A DNA stretch of 63,796 nucleotides, from contig CACZFH010000006.1 in NCBI GenBank assembly GCA_902780395.1, forward strand, positions 1 to 63,796, read 5' to 3'. Below, one piece after another: positions 26,262 to 35,448 of this stretch. Position 1 is the stretch's first letter, and every line of letters begins with the position of its first letter. A program made the translations under genes and the position numbers. The notes beneath the pieces are model-generated. The model did not search any database, was not told where the DNA came from, and worked only from the letters and a program-made list of their open reading frames with translations. Origin of the DNA: an uncultured Erysipelotrichaceae bacterium. GTDB lineage: Bacteria; Bacillota_I; Bacilli_A; RF39; UBA660.

Positions 26262-26852
26262 CTATTTTACTCTCACATCTATATCAATCTTAAAATCCTC
26301 TGGAATCATAGATACTCTATAATTATCAGATAACCACATATGAAGTTTTAGTGTTTCTTTACTATTACCCATCAAAATACCTGTATATAGTAACTTAGAA
26401 GAAGTCCTATCTTTTAAATAAGGAAAACTATAGAAAACAGGTATGGAGTTTAATTCATATCCAGTTAAAGGATTATTATCCGAATTAGTTAAATATAATT
26501 TAACATACTTATCACTAATTTCTTTTCCTTCAATTGCTTGCTTAGTCGCAATAACTTCATAGTATAATTTATCTTTTCCTTTGTTAGAGATAGAAAATTC
26601 CAAATAGCCTTGAACTCCTTCTTCCGTCCCAACACCATTGAATTTTTTTCCCAAAGAATCAGAAACAGGTAATTTATTCTTTATTCCAACAATATCAGAT
26701 GATTCAAACCTAACAAATAACTGATCATTATTTGCTCTTGAATGAGTATTTTTTTTACGATAATTACCATAAATCAATACTCCAATAATAACAACTAAAA
26801 AAAGAACTAGTAAAAGAATTTTTTTACCTTGTTTAGAACTCAAATTCTTCAT
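26262..26852 (-). CDS. Exported or membrane-anchored beta-rich protein, paralogue B (possible SipW substrate)
   Basis: 196 aa from ATG (MKNLSSKQGKK) 5 bases after TTGGAGGAAC. Lys-rich n-region, hydrophobic segment (about 13-31), then DQLFVRFESSDIVGIKNKLP, a region GYLEFSISNKGKDKLYYEVIA and the shared C-terminal LKLHMWLSDNYRV...FKIDIDVRVK. It is the upstream gene of a two-gene operon with paralogue A, ending at the terminator at 25631-25660. The cassette occupies the place of yabE-rnmV of B. subtilis. Confidence 0.7.
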   Translation of the reverse strand: MKNLSSKQGKKILLLVLFLVVIIGVLIYGNYRKKNTHSRANNDQLFVRFESSDIVGIKNKLPVSDSLGKKFNGVGTEEGVQGYLEFSISNKGKDKLYYEVIATKQAIEGKEISDKYVKLYLTNSDNNPLTGYELNSIPVFYSFPYLKDRTSSKLLYTGILMGNSKETLKLHMWLSDNYRVSMIPEDFKIDIDVRVK

Positions 26853-26896
26853 AACGTTCCTCCAACCCACTTATTATCATAACGATATCATATTTT

Positions 26897-27649
26897 CTAT
26901 TTCAAGTCAAACAATCGAGTAGCATTTTCCGTAGTAATATCAGACACTTCTTGAATACTAATATTTAATATATCAGCTATTTTTTCAGCAATCAATGGAA
27001 TATACTTAGAAGAATTAATTGTTCCACGATAAGGAGATGGAGTAAGATAAGGAGCATCCGTTTCTAATAAAATAGAATGAATTCCAATTTCTTCAACCAC
27101 TTTATACAAATTACTATTCTTAAATGTAACAACTCCACCAATGCCTATCATATATCCCATAGAAATATATATCTTAGCAGTCTCCTTACTACCACTAAAG
27201 CAATGAATATCTCCTTTTACATTTGGAAATTCCTTTAAAATAGATATAGTATCTTCTGTAGCATCCCTACTATGAATAACAACTGGTAAATGATACTTTT
27301 CAGCAAGTTCCAATTGTTTACGAAATAAATTTTTCTGCTTATTTATATTTTCTTTACCATAATGATAATCCAAACCAATCTCTCCAATTCCGACAACAGG
27401 AAAAGATTGAATTTGTTTTTCCAATAACAATAAATCATCAGTAGTAATTAAATCAGCTTCACTAGGATGATAGCCAATAGTAACATAAATACAAGAATAA
27501 TTGGAAGATATTTTCAATGATTCAACAATAGATTCCTTAGTACATCCAGATATAATTATTTTAGAAATACCACTTTCCAAAGCTTCTTTAATAACCAAAT
27601 CAATATCATCATAATCTTCTATTGAAATATGACAATGTGTATCAATCAT
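26897..27649 (-). CDS. tatD: TatD-family metal-dependent DNase
   Basis: 251 aa TIM-barrel hydrolase: MIDTHCHIS (HxH metal site), VGIGEIGLDYHYGKE, LPVVIHSRDA, GDIHCFSGS and LLETDAPYLTPSPYRG. ATG at 27649 follows GGTGATTTT. Deoxyribonuclease activity is known in the family; its physiological role is unclear. It follows metG as yabD follows metS in B. subtilis, but a terminator separates them here. Confidence 0.95.
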   Translation of the reverse strand: MIDTHCHISIEDYDDIDLVIKEALESGISKIIISGCTKESIVESLKISSNYSCIYVTIGYHPSEADLITTDDLLLLEKQIQSFPVVGIGEIGLDYHYGKENINKQKNLFRKQLELAEKYHLPVVIHSRDATEDTISILKEFPNVKGDIHCFSGSKETAKIYISMGYMIGIGGVVTFKNSNLYKVVEEIGIHSILLETDAPYLTPSPYRGTINSSKYIPLIAEKIADILNISIQEVSDITTENATRLFDLK

Positions 27650-27679
27650 AAAATCACCATCCAATAATAGTATATCACA

Positions 27680-27711
27680 AGAAAAGAATAAGACATCTCT
27701 TATTCTTTTGA
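27680..27711 (-). terminator. Terminator of dut-metG
   Basis: Perfect 12-bp stem AAAAGAATAAGA/TCTTATTCTTTT with a 4-base loop; the minus-strand 3' side continues CTTG, so its T tract is part of the stem. Confidence 0.75.
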
Positions 27712-29226
27712 AACATCAATCCTCATAAACAATGGACTAGGAGATCCTAACTCATAAGAAATAGAAGAATTATAATCAAAATCTTTACAATCAGTATTTA
27801 ATTGAGAAAGGATAAGTCTACTCGTATCAGGCATAAAAGGCTCTAAAAATACTGCACTAACCCTAATAGATTCCAATAAATGATACAATACAGTTTCTAA
27901 GCGATCCTTTAAATTTTCATCTTTAGCCAAAATCCATGGCGTTGTATCATCAATATATTTATTACTTGAACGTAATAAATTAAATATTTCAGAAATAGCA
28001 TCACTAATCATTAAATCATCCATTTTTTCAGTAACTCTAGCATCCAATGATCGAACACTCTTTATAAACTCCTTATCAACTGATTCTTCAATTTTTTTAT
28101 CTGATATTTTACCACCAAAATATTTATTACCCATAGAAATAGTTCTTTGAACTAAATTACCCAAAACATTTGCCAAATCACCATTAATTCTCTCAATTAA
28201 CAAATCTTTAGTAAATACACCATCACTTGCAAAAGGTATTTCATGTAAAAAATAGTATCTAATAGCATCTACACCAAATTCTTCAACCAAATCATCAGCA
28301 TAAATAACATTACCTTTAGATTTACTCATCTTACCATCACTCATAATTAACCATGGATGTCCAAATACTTGTTTAGGAAGTGGAATATCTAAACTCATCA
28401 AAAAGCATGGCCAATAAATTGTATGAAATCTAATAATGTCTTTTCCAATTAAATGTAAATCAGCAGGCCATTTATATTTAAATTCATCAGTACAATTATC
28501 AACATCATAACCAATATTAGTAATATAGTTAGTTAAAGCATCTAACCAAACATAAACTACATGTTTTGGATCAAAATCTACAGGAATACCCCAAGTAAAA
28601 GAAGTACGAGAAACACATAAATCTTGAAGACCTGGCTTAATGAAGTTATTAATCATCTCATTCTTTCTTGCAACTGGTTGAATAAATTCAGGATGAGATT
28701 CAATATATTCTTCTAATTGCTTTTGATATTTACTTAATTTAAAGAAATAAGCTTCTTCACATTTTTCTTCAACATCTCTTCCACAATCAGGACACTTTCC
28801 ATCAACTAATTGACTATCAGTCCAGAAAGACTCACAAGGAGTACAATAATGTCCCTTATACTCTCCCTTATAAATATCTCCCTTATCAAACATATATTTA
28901 AAAATATGTTGAACCACTTTTTCATGTTTAGGATCAGTAGTACGTACAAATCTATCATAACTTGTATTCATAATATCCCAAATACGCTTAATTTCAGCTG
29001 CCTTTTCATCAACAAATTCTTGTGGAGTTTGTCCAGCATCTTTAGCCTTTAACTCTATCTTTTCTCCATGTTCATCAGTACCAGTTTGAAAATAAACATC
29101 AAAACCTTTCATTCTTTTAAATCTAGCAATAGCATCAGCTAAAACAATCTCATAAGTATTACCAATATGTGGCTTACCAGAAGTATATGCAATTGCTGTT
29201 GAAATATAATATTTTTCTTTTTCCAT
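27700..29226 (-). CDS. metG: Methionyl-tRNA synthetase
   Basis: 508 aa. HIGH-type motif YTSGKPHIGNTYEI, zinc knuckle CTPCE...CPDCGRDVEEKC, WLDALTNYI and KMSKS motif [10 protein letters not shown]. It ends after the helical anticodon-binding domain and lacks the C-terminal tRNA-binding/dimerisation domain of the longer B. subtilis enzyme (about 664 aa). It is 2 bases after dut and under the T-box leader at about 29.73-29.96 kb, so it is likely induced when methionyl-tRNA is uncharged. Confidence 0.97.
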   Translation of the reverse strand: MEKEKYYISTAIAYTSGKPHIGNTYEIVLADAIARFKRMKGFDVYFQTGTDEHGEKIELKAKDAGQTPQEFVDEKAAEIKRIWDIMNTSYDRFVRTTDPKHEKVVQHIFKYMFDKGDIYKGEYKGHYCTPCESFWTDSQLVDGKCPDCGRDVEEKCEEAYFFKLSKYQKQLEEYIESHPEFIQPVARKNEMINNFIKPGLQDLCVSRTSFTWGIPVDFDPKHVVYVWLDALTNYITNIGYDVDNCTDEFKYKWPADLHLIGKDIIRFHTIYWPCFLMSLDIPLPKQVFGHPWLIMSDGKMSKSKGNVIYADDLVEEFGVDAIRYYFLHEIPFASDGVFTKDLLIERINGDLANVLGNLVQRTISMGNKYFGGKISDKKIEESVDKEFIKSVRSLDARVTEKMDDLMISDAISEIFNLLRSSNKYIDDTTPWILAKDENLKDRLETVLYHLLESIRVSAVFLEPFMPDTSRLILSQLNTDCKDFDYNSSISYELGSPSPLFMRIDVSKE

Positions 29227-29228
29227 AA

Positions 29229-29714
29229 TTATCCATCCCTTTCATTAGTAGAACCAAATCCGCCTATTCTAACATTTTCTATATCTTCTTCATCATCTAC
29301 AACAAAATATTTAATAAAAATACCCTGTCCAAACGATTCACCTTTTTTAATAATAAAAGTTTTATCTCCCTCATTTTGTAAAGCAAACCACATATGACCT
29401 TCATTACCTACATTATTATAAAAATCACTATCAACAATTGCTACTTGATTACACATTCGAACATTCCAATGATATCCAACACTACCTCTAACAAATAAAA
29501 GTAATGTCTCATCTTCTGGAAATACTGCCTTAATACCTGTAGGAATTTTAACTATTTCTCCAGGATTAATAGTAATATCTTCAATTGCCATAAAATCATA
29601 ACCTGCACTTAACTTTGTTTTCCTTATTGGTTTTTTATATTCATCATACAGTTTCTTATCATTCTTAATATCTTTAGCAAATTGCTCAAATGAAATTTTC
29701 TCAAACTTTCTCAT
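29229..29714 (-). CDS. dut: Deoxyuridine 5'-triphosphate nucleotidohydrolase (dUTPase)
   Basis: 161 aa from ATG (MRKFEKI) after GAGGTATAG. Trimeric dUTPase motifs: AGYDFMAIED (motif 1), LLFVRGSVG (motif 2), NQVAIVDSDFYNNVGNEG (motif 3, altered from the usual ID-DYRG), GESFGQGIF (motif 4), IGGFGSTN (motif 5, normally RGGFGSTG). It removes dUTP and supplies dUMP. It is the first gene below a T-box leader and is cotranscribed with metG, an unusual pairing. Confidence 0.88.
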   Translation of the reverse strand: MRKFEKISFEQFAKDIKNDKKLYDEYKKPIRKTKLSAGYDFMAIEDITINPGEIVKIPTGIKAVFPEDETLLLFVRGSVGYHWNVRMCNQVAIVDSDFYNNVGNEGHMWFALQNEGDKTFIIKKGESFGQGIFIKYFVVDDEEDIENVRIGGFGSTNERDG

Positions 29715-29727
29715 AATTCTATACCTC

Positions 29728-29957
29728 AAAAAAAGATTATCACAATATAAGGACGAATTACTCGCGGTACCACCTTATTTTGCAATAATCATATTACACA
29801 CTTAATACGTTAACGCCGTCCACGCCTATATCTACATATCGATATAGAAGTTCAGAAGCCATACAGTTTTTATTCTATTTATACCCTTTTCCACCAACAG
29901 AGCTCTCTAAAATAAATAATAAGAATAAAACGCTCTTCATCAAAACATTTCAAACAT
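29728..29957 (-). ncRNA. T-box leader (probable methionine) of dut-metG
   Basis: The minus-strand transcript contains the T-box core GGTGGTACCGCG (29763-29774) with its antiterminator partner CGTCCTTAT, a stem I region with AGAGAGCTCTGTTGGTG, and a candidate specifier ATG (29860-29862) followed by a purine in AACTGTATGGCTT. T-boxes read uncharged tRNA and permit readthrough. ATG as specifier agrees with metG downstream. A helix GATTATTGCAAAATAAGG/CCTTATATTGTGATAATC (one mismatch, two G-U) ends in T7 at 29728-29734, the likely terminator; the T7 abuts the dut ribosome site. Confidence 0.9.
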
Positions 29958-29963
29958 GCCAAT

Positions 29964-29992
29964 ATATTAGCACAATAATTAATATTATGCAA
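29964..29992 (-). promoter_or_regulatory. Promoter of the T-box-dut-metG transcript
   Basis: Minus-strand TTGCAT (29987-29992), 17-base spacer, TAATAT (29964-29969), located just past the stop of the upstream gene. Confidence 0.65.
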
Positions 29993-29994
29993 TA

Positions 29995-30657
29995 CTATTC
30001 AAAATCATTTAATAATCTAGAATTTTTCATAGTAAAAGTATAATGATTCCCTTGCTCTTTTATACTATTGATTAGAGTTGTATCTTTAATTAAGACTTTT
30101 ATATCAAATAAATCTAAAATTTGTTTTTGATATTGTTTCTTCAAATATTTAGTAACTTCATTAATATAATTATCAGATATATCATTCAAAACATTAGAAG
30201 GAATCATTTTTTTTATTTTACAAATTAATTTTTTTTCAATAGAAATAGATATTTGATCTTTAATAGTTTTTTTCATATTTTTATTTAAAGCAACAAAATC
30301 TTTTTTATAAAAATTAATAGCTTCTTTCCTATTTATTAAATCATATTTATTAACCTTATCAATTAAATAATCTATTCTCATTTTATTTATTTTATAACAG
30401 CACATAATAACATCATTACGATAAAAATCAAGTGCTTCATCTAAAAGAACAGTATCTAAAACAATCTGCTTTCTCTTAGCTAAACTAATCATTTTACTAC
30501 GAATAAGATCCATTGAATCCAAAGGAGGTTTTATAAAAAAAGGTTTTACATCATCTTCAACTAAAGCGTTTGTATTATTTTGTATTATCTCAACTAAAGC
30601 CTTTTTATAATTATTAATATGCTGATTTTTTATTTCTTGAAGCATAGTCTCATCCAT
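29995..30657 (-). CDS. Hypothetical Lys-rich helical protein (220 aa)
   Basis: No family recognised. Start ATG (MDETMLQEI) 7 bases after AGGAGG; an in-frame extension upstream lacks a ribosome site. The protein is rich in Lys, Ile and Asn, predicted almost all helical, has no membrane segment and no obvious catalytic motif. It lies between mfd and the T-box. Composition agrees with neighbouring genes, so there is no sign of recent transfer. Confidence 0.65.
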   Translation of the reverse strand: MDETMLQEIKNQHINNYKKALVEIIQNNTNALVEDDVKPFFIKPPLDSMDLIRSKMISLAKRKQIVLDTVLLDEALDFYRNDVIMCCYKINKMRIDYLIDKVNKYDLINRKEAINFYKKDFVALNKNMKKTIKDQISISIEKKLICKIKKMIPSNVLNDISDNYINEVTKYLKKQYQKQILDLFDIKVLIKDTTLINSIKEQGNHYTFTMKNSRLLNDFE

Positions 30658-30700
30658 ACAACATCCTCCTAGTATATTAAATGTAACAATTGAAAAAGAA

Positions 30701-33700
30701 TTAGTCAATAGACTTTATTGGATTTTCTTCAATTTTATTTAGCAAAGAAACTAAATAAAAAATAGGATGTTTCTCTAATTTTATTATATCCAAAACAATT
30801 ACTAAACTTAATCCTCTACTTATAAATCTAAACATATTCGATATTTGAAAAGCATCCATAAATAATTCTTCTGTATCCATTTTTTCCACAACATTTTGTG
30901 GAAAAACCATTTCAATGGAATTTCTATTTTGATGAACAGAGGAAATTCCTAAACGATTAACTAATTTTTCAAACCATTCTTCATACATATAGATAATTAA
31001 ATCTTCACTTAACTTACCAAAGCGATCTTCAAGCTCCAATTTAACTTTCTGAAAACTATTTTCATCTTCAATACTATTGATTAATTTATGTATTTCTATT
31101 TTCAAATCATCTTCACTAACATAACTATCTTCAATGTGCGTAGAAACGTTAATTAACTGTTTTGTATCAGAAGAATCTGTATCAACAACATCATTAGATA
31201 CAGTTGATTTATTTTGAATTTTCATAACTTCTTCTTCTAAAATTTTTAAATACAAATCAACACCAACACTATCAATAAAACCAGCTTGCTCACTACCCAA
31301 AATATCACCTGCACCACGAATTGATAAATCACGAGTTGCGATGGAAAAACCACTACCTAATTCAGTAAACTCTTTAATAACATTCAATCTTTTAATAGCA
31401 GTTTCAGTTAAAGATTTAAAAGGTTGATACATTAAATAAGCATAAGCAAATTTATCACTACGACCAACTCTTCCTCTAATCTGATACAATTGGCTAAGAC
31501 CAAATCTATCCGCATCCATAATGATTAAAGTATTAACATTAGGAATATCAATACCAGTTTCAATAATAGTAGTACAAATTAATATATCAAAACGATAATT
31601 AATAAAATCATAAATTGTATTTTCAAGTTCACTTTTATTCAATTGACCATGAGCTATTCCGATTCTAGCATCAGGTGCTAAAGATTGAATTCTATTAGAA
31701 AATTCTAAAATTGATTGTACTTTATTATATAGAATAAAAACTTGACCATTCCTAGACATTTCTTTATAAATAGCATCCCTTAAAATTTGCTTATTCTCTT
31801 CAACAACATAAGTTTGTATAGGGTAACGATTAATAGGAGGTGTTTCAATTAAAGATAAACTACGAATCCCAACTAAAGACATTTGTAAAGTACGAGGTAT
31901 TGGCGTAGCCGTCAGAGTTAAAACATCAACATTAGTTTTATATTGCTTTATCTTTTCCTTATGAGCCACTCCAAATCTTTGCTCTTCATCAATAATTAAT
32001 AAACCCAAATCTTTTACTTTAACATCATCACTAAGTAAACGATGAGTACCAATTACCATATCAATAGTTCCATCTTTTAAACCATTAAGAATACGCAATA
32101 CCTCTTTAGGAGAGGTAAAACGATTTAACAACCCAATATTTACAGGAAAATTTTTAAATCTATCTAAAGCATTTTCATAATGTTGACTAGATAAAATAGT
32201 AGTAGGACATAAAAACAAAACTTGCTTAGAATCCAAAATAGCTTTAAAAGAAGCAACAAAAGCTACTTCCGTTTTACCAAAACCAACATCTCCACATAAT
32301 AATCTATCCATCGGAACAGAAGATTCCATATCCTCTTTTATTTGAGATATCGCTCTTTTTTGATCTTTAGTTAATTCATAAGGAAAATCATTTTCAAAAT
32401 CAATGGACAATTCACAATCTTTAGAAAAAGCAAATCCTTTTTTAGCCTCTCTCTCAGCATACAAATGAATAAGCTGATTTGCCATATCCGTAACCTTAGA
32501 GCGAACTCGTGCCTTTGTTTTTTGCCATTCACTACCACCTAATTTATTGATTTTAGGAGAAGAACCCTCTCTTCCTGAATATTTACTTAACAATTCAATT
32601 TTTTCAACAGGTATATAGATCTTATCTGAACCTTGATATAATACTTCAAGATAATCCTTTTCAATTCCATTCAAAGCTAAGGTCTTAATACCATTATATA
32701 TACCAATTCCATGAGTATTATGAACAACATAATCTCCAACTACAAGTTTATTTATATCATGAATAGAAGAGCCATACTTATATTTTGTACCATACTTTTT
32801 CTTTTTTATATTATTTTGAAATAATTCATTTTCAGATAAAACAACAAAGTTATTAAAAAGAAAACCTTGATTAAATTCACCTTCTACAATATTAACTTTA
32901 CCAACTTTAATATCAGAAAAATTAGTTTCAAAAACTTTCATAGTAAGATACTTTAATAAACTACGAATTTGATACTTTTTTAAAATAATAACAACCGTTT
33001 TATTCTGATTTATAGAATCTAAAATAAAAGAATTAATAGCCTCAACATTTTCATGAAATGGATTTATAGTTTTAACATTCATATCCAACATAGAAGAAAT
33101 ATAATCAAAGTTAGCTAAATTACGATAAGAATAATAATAAACTGGGAATTGAACATTTAACTCATTTAAATCAAACATATAAGGATGACAAAAAGAAATA
33201 TCTTTTTCTTCCTTATAAGTAGTTACATCATTCATAATATTTAAATAACTTAACTCTAATTGATCAAAATCCCTAAAGAAAGTAAAACAATCACCCATAT
33301 AATCCATAATATTAGAAACATTTTCATATAATGGTAAAAATTTCTGTTTACCAAAATGAATATCTTCGACTACCTTACTGGACAAAAATTCAGAAAAAGG
33401 TTTAACTTCAACCTGGGAAACAGAAGAAATAGATTTTTGAGAATCAGCATCAAAATATCTAATAGACTCAATTTCATCATCAAAGAATTCAACACGAATA
33501 GGATTGTCTTCATCAATAGCAAAAATATCAATTACAAAACCTCTAACGCCAAATTCACCAGTTTTATTAACAAGCGTATCTCTATAATATCCACAAGACA
33601 CTAATCTCTTAGTAAGCTCACTCGGAGAAATAATATCCCCTACTTTCAAATTAATAATAGAATTTTGATAATTACTCTTTAATGGCAAAAAACGTAAATA

Positions 33701-34030
33701 TCCCATTAAATTAGTAATAATAATCTTATTCTTATTTGAAATTAATTGATTTAATGTTTCCAAACGAGTAATCATTAAATCAGGAGACAAAGCCAAAGCT
33801 TCACTAGTTAAAAAATCATCCATAGGAAATAATAAAACATTAGAATTATAATTAGATAATGAATTATATAACTGATTTCCTTCAAATAATGAATTAACAA
33901 CAACTAAAATATTATTATCATATTGATGATTAATATAATTTAAATACAAACAAAAAAACTCATCGGTCATATTACATATACCCATGTTTTTCGTTAATTT
34001 TAAATCAAATAAATCATCAAAAAAATTCAT
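30701..34030 (-). CDS. mfd: Transcription-repair coupling factor Mfd
   Basis: 1109 aa. UvrB-like N-terminal domains, RNA polymerase-interacting CarD-like domain (KLVVGDYVVHNTHGIGIYNG), helicase motifs LLCGDVGFGKTEVAF, LLIIDEEQRFGVAHKEKIK, TLTATPIPRTLQMSL and RIGIAHGQ...RGRVGRSDKFAYAY, and a C-terminal TRCF domain. It pushes stalled polymerase off DNA and recruits UvrA. AGGTGATGAT precedes ATG. It is coupled to pth, as in B. subtilis. Confidence 0.98.
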   Translation of the reverse strand: MNFFDDLFDLKLTKNMGICNMTDEFFCLYLNYINHQYDNNILVVVNSLFEGNQLYNSLSNYNSNVLLFPMDDFLTSEALALSPDLMITRLETLNQLISNKNKIIITNLMGYLRFLPLKSNYQNSIINLKVGDIISPSELTKRLVSCGYYRDTLVNKTGEFGVRGFVIDIFAIDEDNPIRVEFFDDEIESIRYFDADSQKSISSVSQVEVKPFSEFLSSKVVEDIHFGKQKFLPLYENVSNIMDYMGDCFTFFRDFDQLELSYLNIMNDVTTYKEEKDISFCHPYMFDLNELNVQFPVYYYSYRNLANFDYISSMLDMNVKTINPFHENVEAINSFILDSINQNKTVVIILKKYQIRSLLKYLTMKVFETNFSDIKVGKVNIVEGEFNQGFLFNNFVVLSENELFQNNIKKKKYGTKYKYGSSIHDINKLVVGDYVVHNTHGIGIYNGIKTLALNGIEKDYLEVLYQGSDKIYIPVEKIELLSKYSGREGSSPKINKLGGSEWQKTKARVRSKVTDMANQLIHLYAEREAKKGFAFSKDCELSIDFENDFPYELTKDQKRAISQIKEDMESSVPMDRLLCGDVGFGKTEVAFVASFKAILDSKQVLFLCPTTILSSQHYENALDRFKNFPVNIGLLNRFTSPKEVLRILNGLKDGTIDMVIGTHRLLSDDVKVKDLGLLIIDEEQRFGVAHKEKIKQYKTNVDVLTLTATPIPRTLQMSLVGIRSLSLIETPPINRYPIQTYVVEENKQILRDAIYKEMSRNGQVFILYNKVQSILEFSNRIQSLAPDARIGIAHGQLNKSELENTIYDFINYRFDILICTTIIETGIDIPNVNTLIIMDADRFGLSQLYQIRGRVGRSDKFAYAYLMYQPFKSLTETAIKRLNVIKEFTELGSGFSIATRDLSIRGAGDILGSEQAGFIDSVGVDLYLKILEEEVMKIQNKSTVSNDVVDTDSSDTKQLINVSTHIEDSYVSEDDLKIEIHKLINSIEDENSFQKVKLELEDRFGKLSEDLIIYMYEEWFEKLVNRLGISSVHQNRNSIEMVFPQNVVEKMDTEELFMDAFQISNMFRFISRGLSLVIVLDIIKLEKHPIFYLVSLLNKIEENPIKSID

Positions 34031-34034
34031 ATCA

Positions 34035-34604
34035 TCACCTATTTTTTCGGTTATACTTACTCATTAAATCAGAAAAAGGTATTTTTAAATAATCATCTAA
34101 AACATCACAAACAGTTTCAAAAACACCCTGAATTATATCATTTTCACTCTTAGATAAAGATCCTAAAACATAATCTTTAGTATCCATATTTTTATTATTA
34201 GAAATACCTATTTTTAATCTTTTAAAAGAAGAAGAAGCTAAATAGCTTTCAATACTTCTTAAACCATTATGTCCACCACAAGAACCACTAGGCCTTAATT
34301 TAAAATTACCTAACAATAAGTCTAAATCATCAGCAATAATTAAAATATCATCTATTGAAATATTAAAATAATCAACTATTTTTTTTACAGATAAACCACT
34401 TAAATTCATAAAAGTATGCGGCTTTAAAAACAAAATTTTTTCACCATCAATAACAGTAGATAAATATTCCCCATCAAATTTCTTAGTCCACTTATCTAAA
34501 ATATTCTTTTTTTGTAAATAATAATCCACAGCATTAAAACCAACATTATGCCTTGTATTTTTATATTCTTTTCCAGGATTACCTAACCCAACAATTAATT
34601 TCAT
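34035..34604 (-). CDS. pth: Peptidyl-tRNA hydrolase
   Basis: 189 aa. KLIVGLGNPGKEYKNTRHNVGFNAVDYY contains the catalytic His and Asn; FLKPHTFMNLSG and DDILIIADDLDLLLGNFKLRPSGSCGGHNGL complete the active site. It rescues tRNAs from dropped-off peptidyl-tRNA. Located between rsmI and mfd; GGAAGTGATTGT precedes ATG. Confidence 0.97.
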   Translation of the reverse strand: MKLIVGLGNPGKEYKNTRHNVGFNAVDYYLQKKNILDKWTKKFDGEYLSTVIDGEKILFLKPHTFMNLSGLSVKKIVDYFNISIDDILIIADDLDLLLGNFKLRPSGSCGGHNGLRSIESYLASSSFKRLKIGISNNKNMDTKDYVLGSLSKSENDIIQGVFETVCDVLDDYLKIPFSDLMSKYNRKNR

Positions 34605-34608
34605 ACAA

Positions 34609-35448
34609 TCACTTCCTATTATGATATTCTTGATAAATAATAGATTTTGCTACATTTCTCTCCTTAGCAACAAGTTTTATAGCATCTTTTTCAGATAGGC
34701 CATCTTCAACATATAATTTTACATGATTAACTACATCCAAATTACTATAGTCAGTTATGGATTGATTACCCTCAACAATAATAACAAATTCGCCTTTTAA
34801 AGTATCTACAGAAGAAATAACATCAGAAATTTTACCACGTATCACTTCTTCATGAATCTTTGATAATTCCCTACATAACGCAATAGAACGATTACCAAAA
34901 ACATTCAAAAGATTTTCTAACATATTTTTTAAACGATGAACAGATTCATAAAAAATAATAGTATATGGATAAGCCTTCAAAGAAGATAATTCTGATAATT
35001 GCTTATTTCCCCTATTATGTAAAAAACCATAAAACAAAAAAGGAGATGGATTCAAACCAGAAATAGTCAAAGCAGGAACAAAAGCAGTTGGCCCAGGCAA
35101 AGAAATAACATTATAACCATTTTCAATAACAGAACGAGAAATAACAAAGCCCGGATCACTAATAATTGGCGTACCTTGATCTGTAACTAAACCTATATTT
35201 TTTCCATCTTTTAAAGAAGAAATAACCATATCCACAATTTTAGATTCATTATATTCATGACAACTTACTAACCTAGTATGAATATCATAATTTTTTAAAA
35301 GAATTCCAGTCATCCTAGTATCCTCACATAACAAAATATCAACACTTTTTAAACAATTAAGAGATCTTATAGTGATATCTTCTAAATTACCAATTGGTGT
35401 AGGTATTAAATATAAGCATGGACTACCATCATAACTCTTTTGAATCAT
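34609..35448 (-). CDS. rsmI: 16S rRNA (cytidine1402-2'-O)-methyltransferase
   Basis: 279 aa tetrapyrrole-methylase fold: LYLIPTPIGNLEDITIRSL, LLCEDTRMTG, GLVTDQGTPIISDPGFVISR, SLPGPTAFVPALTISGL, FYGFLHNRG and FYESVHRL. Its start overlaps the end of trmN6 by 4 bases, so translation is coupled. Confidence 0.97.
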   Translation of the reverse strand: MIQKSYDGSPCLYLIPTPIGNLEDITIRSLNCLKSVDILLCEDTRMTGILLKNYDIHTRLVSCHEYNESKIVDMVISSLKDGKNIGLVTDQGTPIISDPGFVISRSVIENGYNVISLPGPTAFVPALTISGLNPSPFLFYGFLHNRGNKQLSELSSLKAYPYTIIFYESVHRLKNMLENLLNVFGNRSIALCRELSKIHEEVIRGKISDVISSVDTLKGEFVIIVEGNQSITDYSNLDVVNHVKLYVEDGLSEKDAIKLVAKERNVAKSIIYQEYHNRK

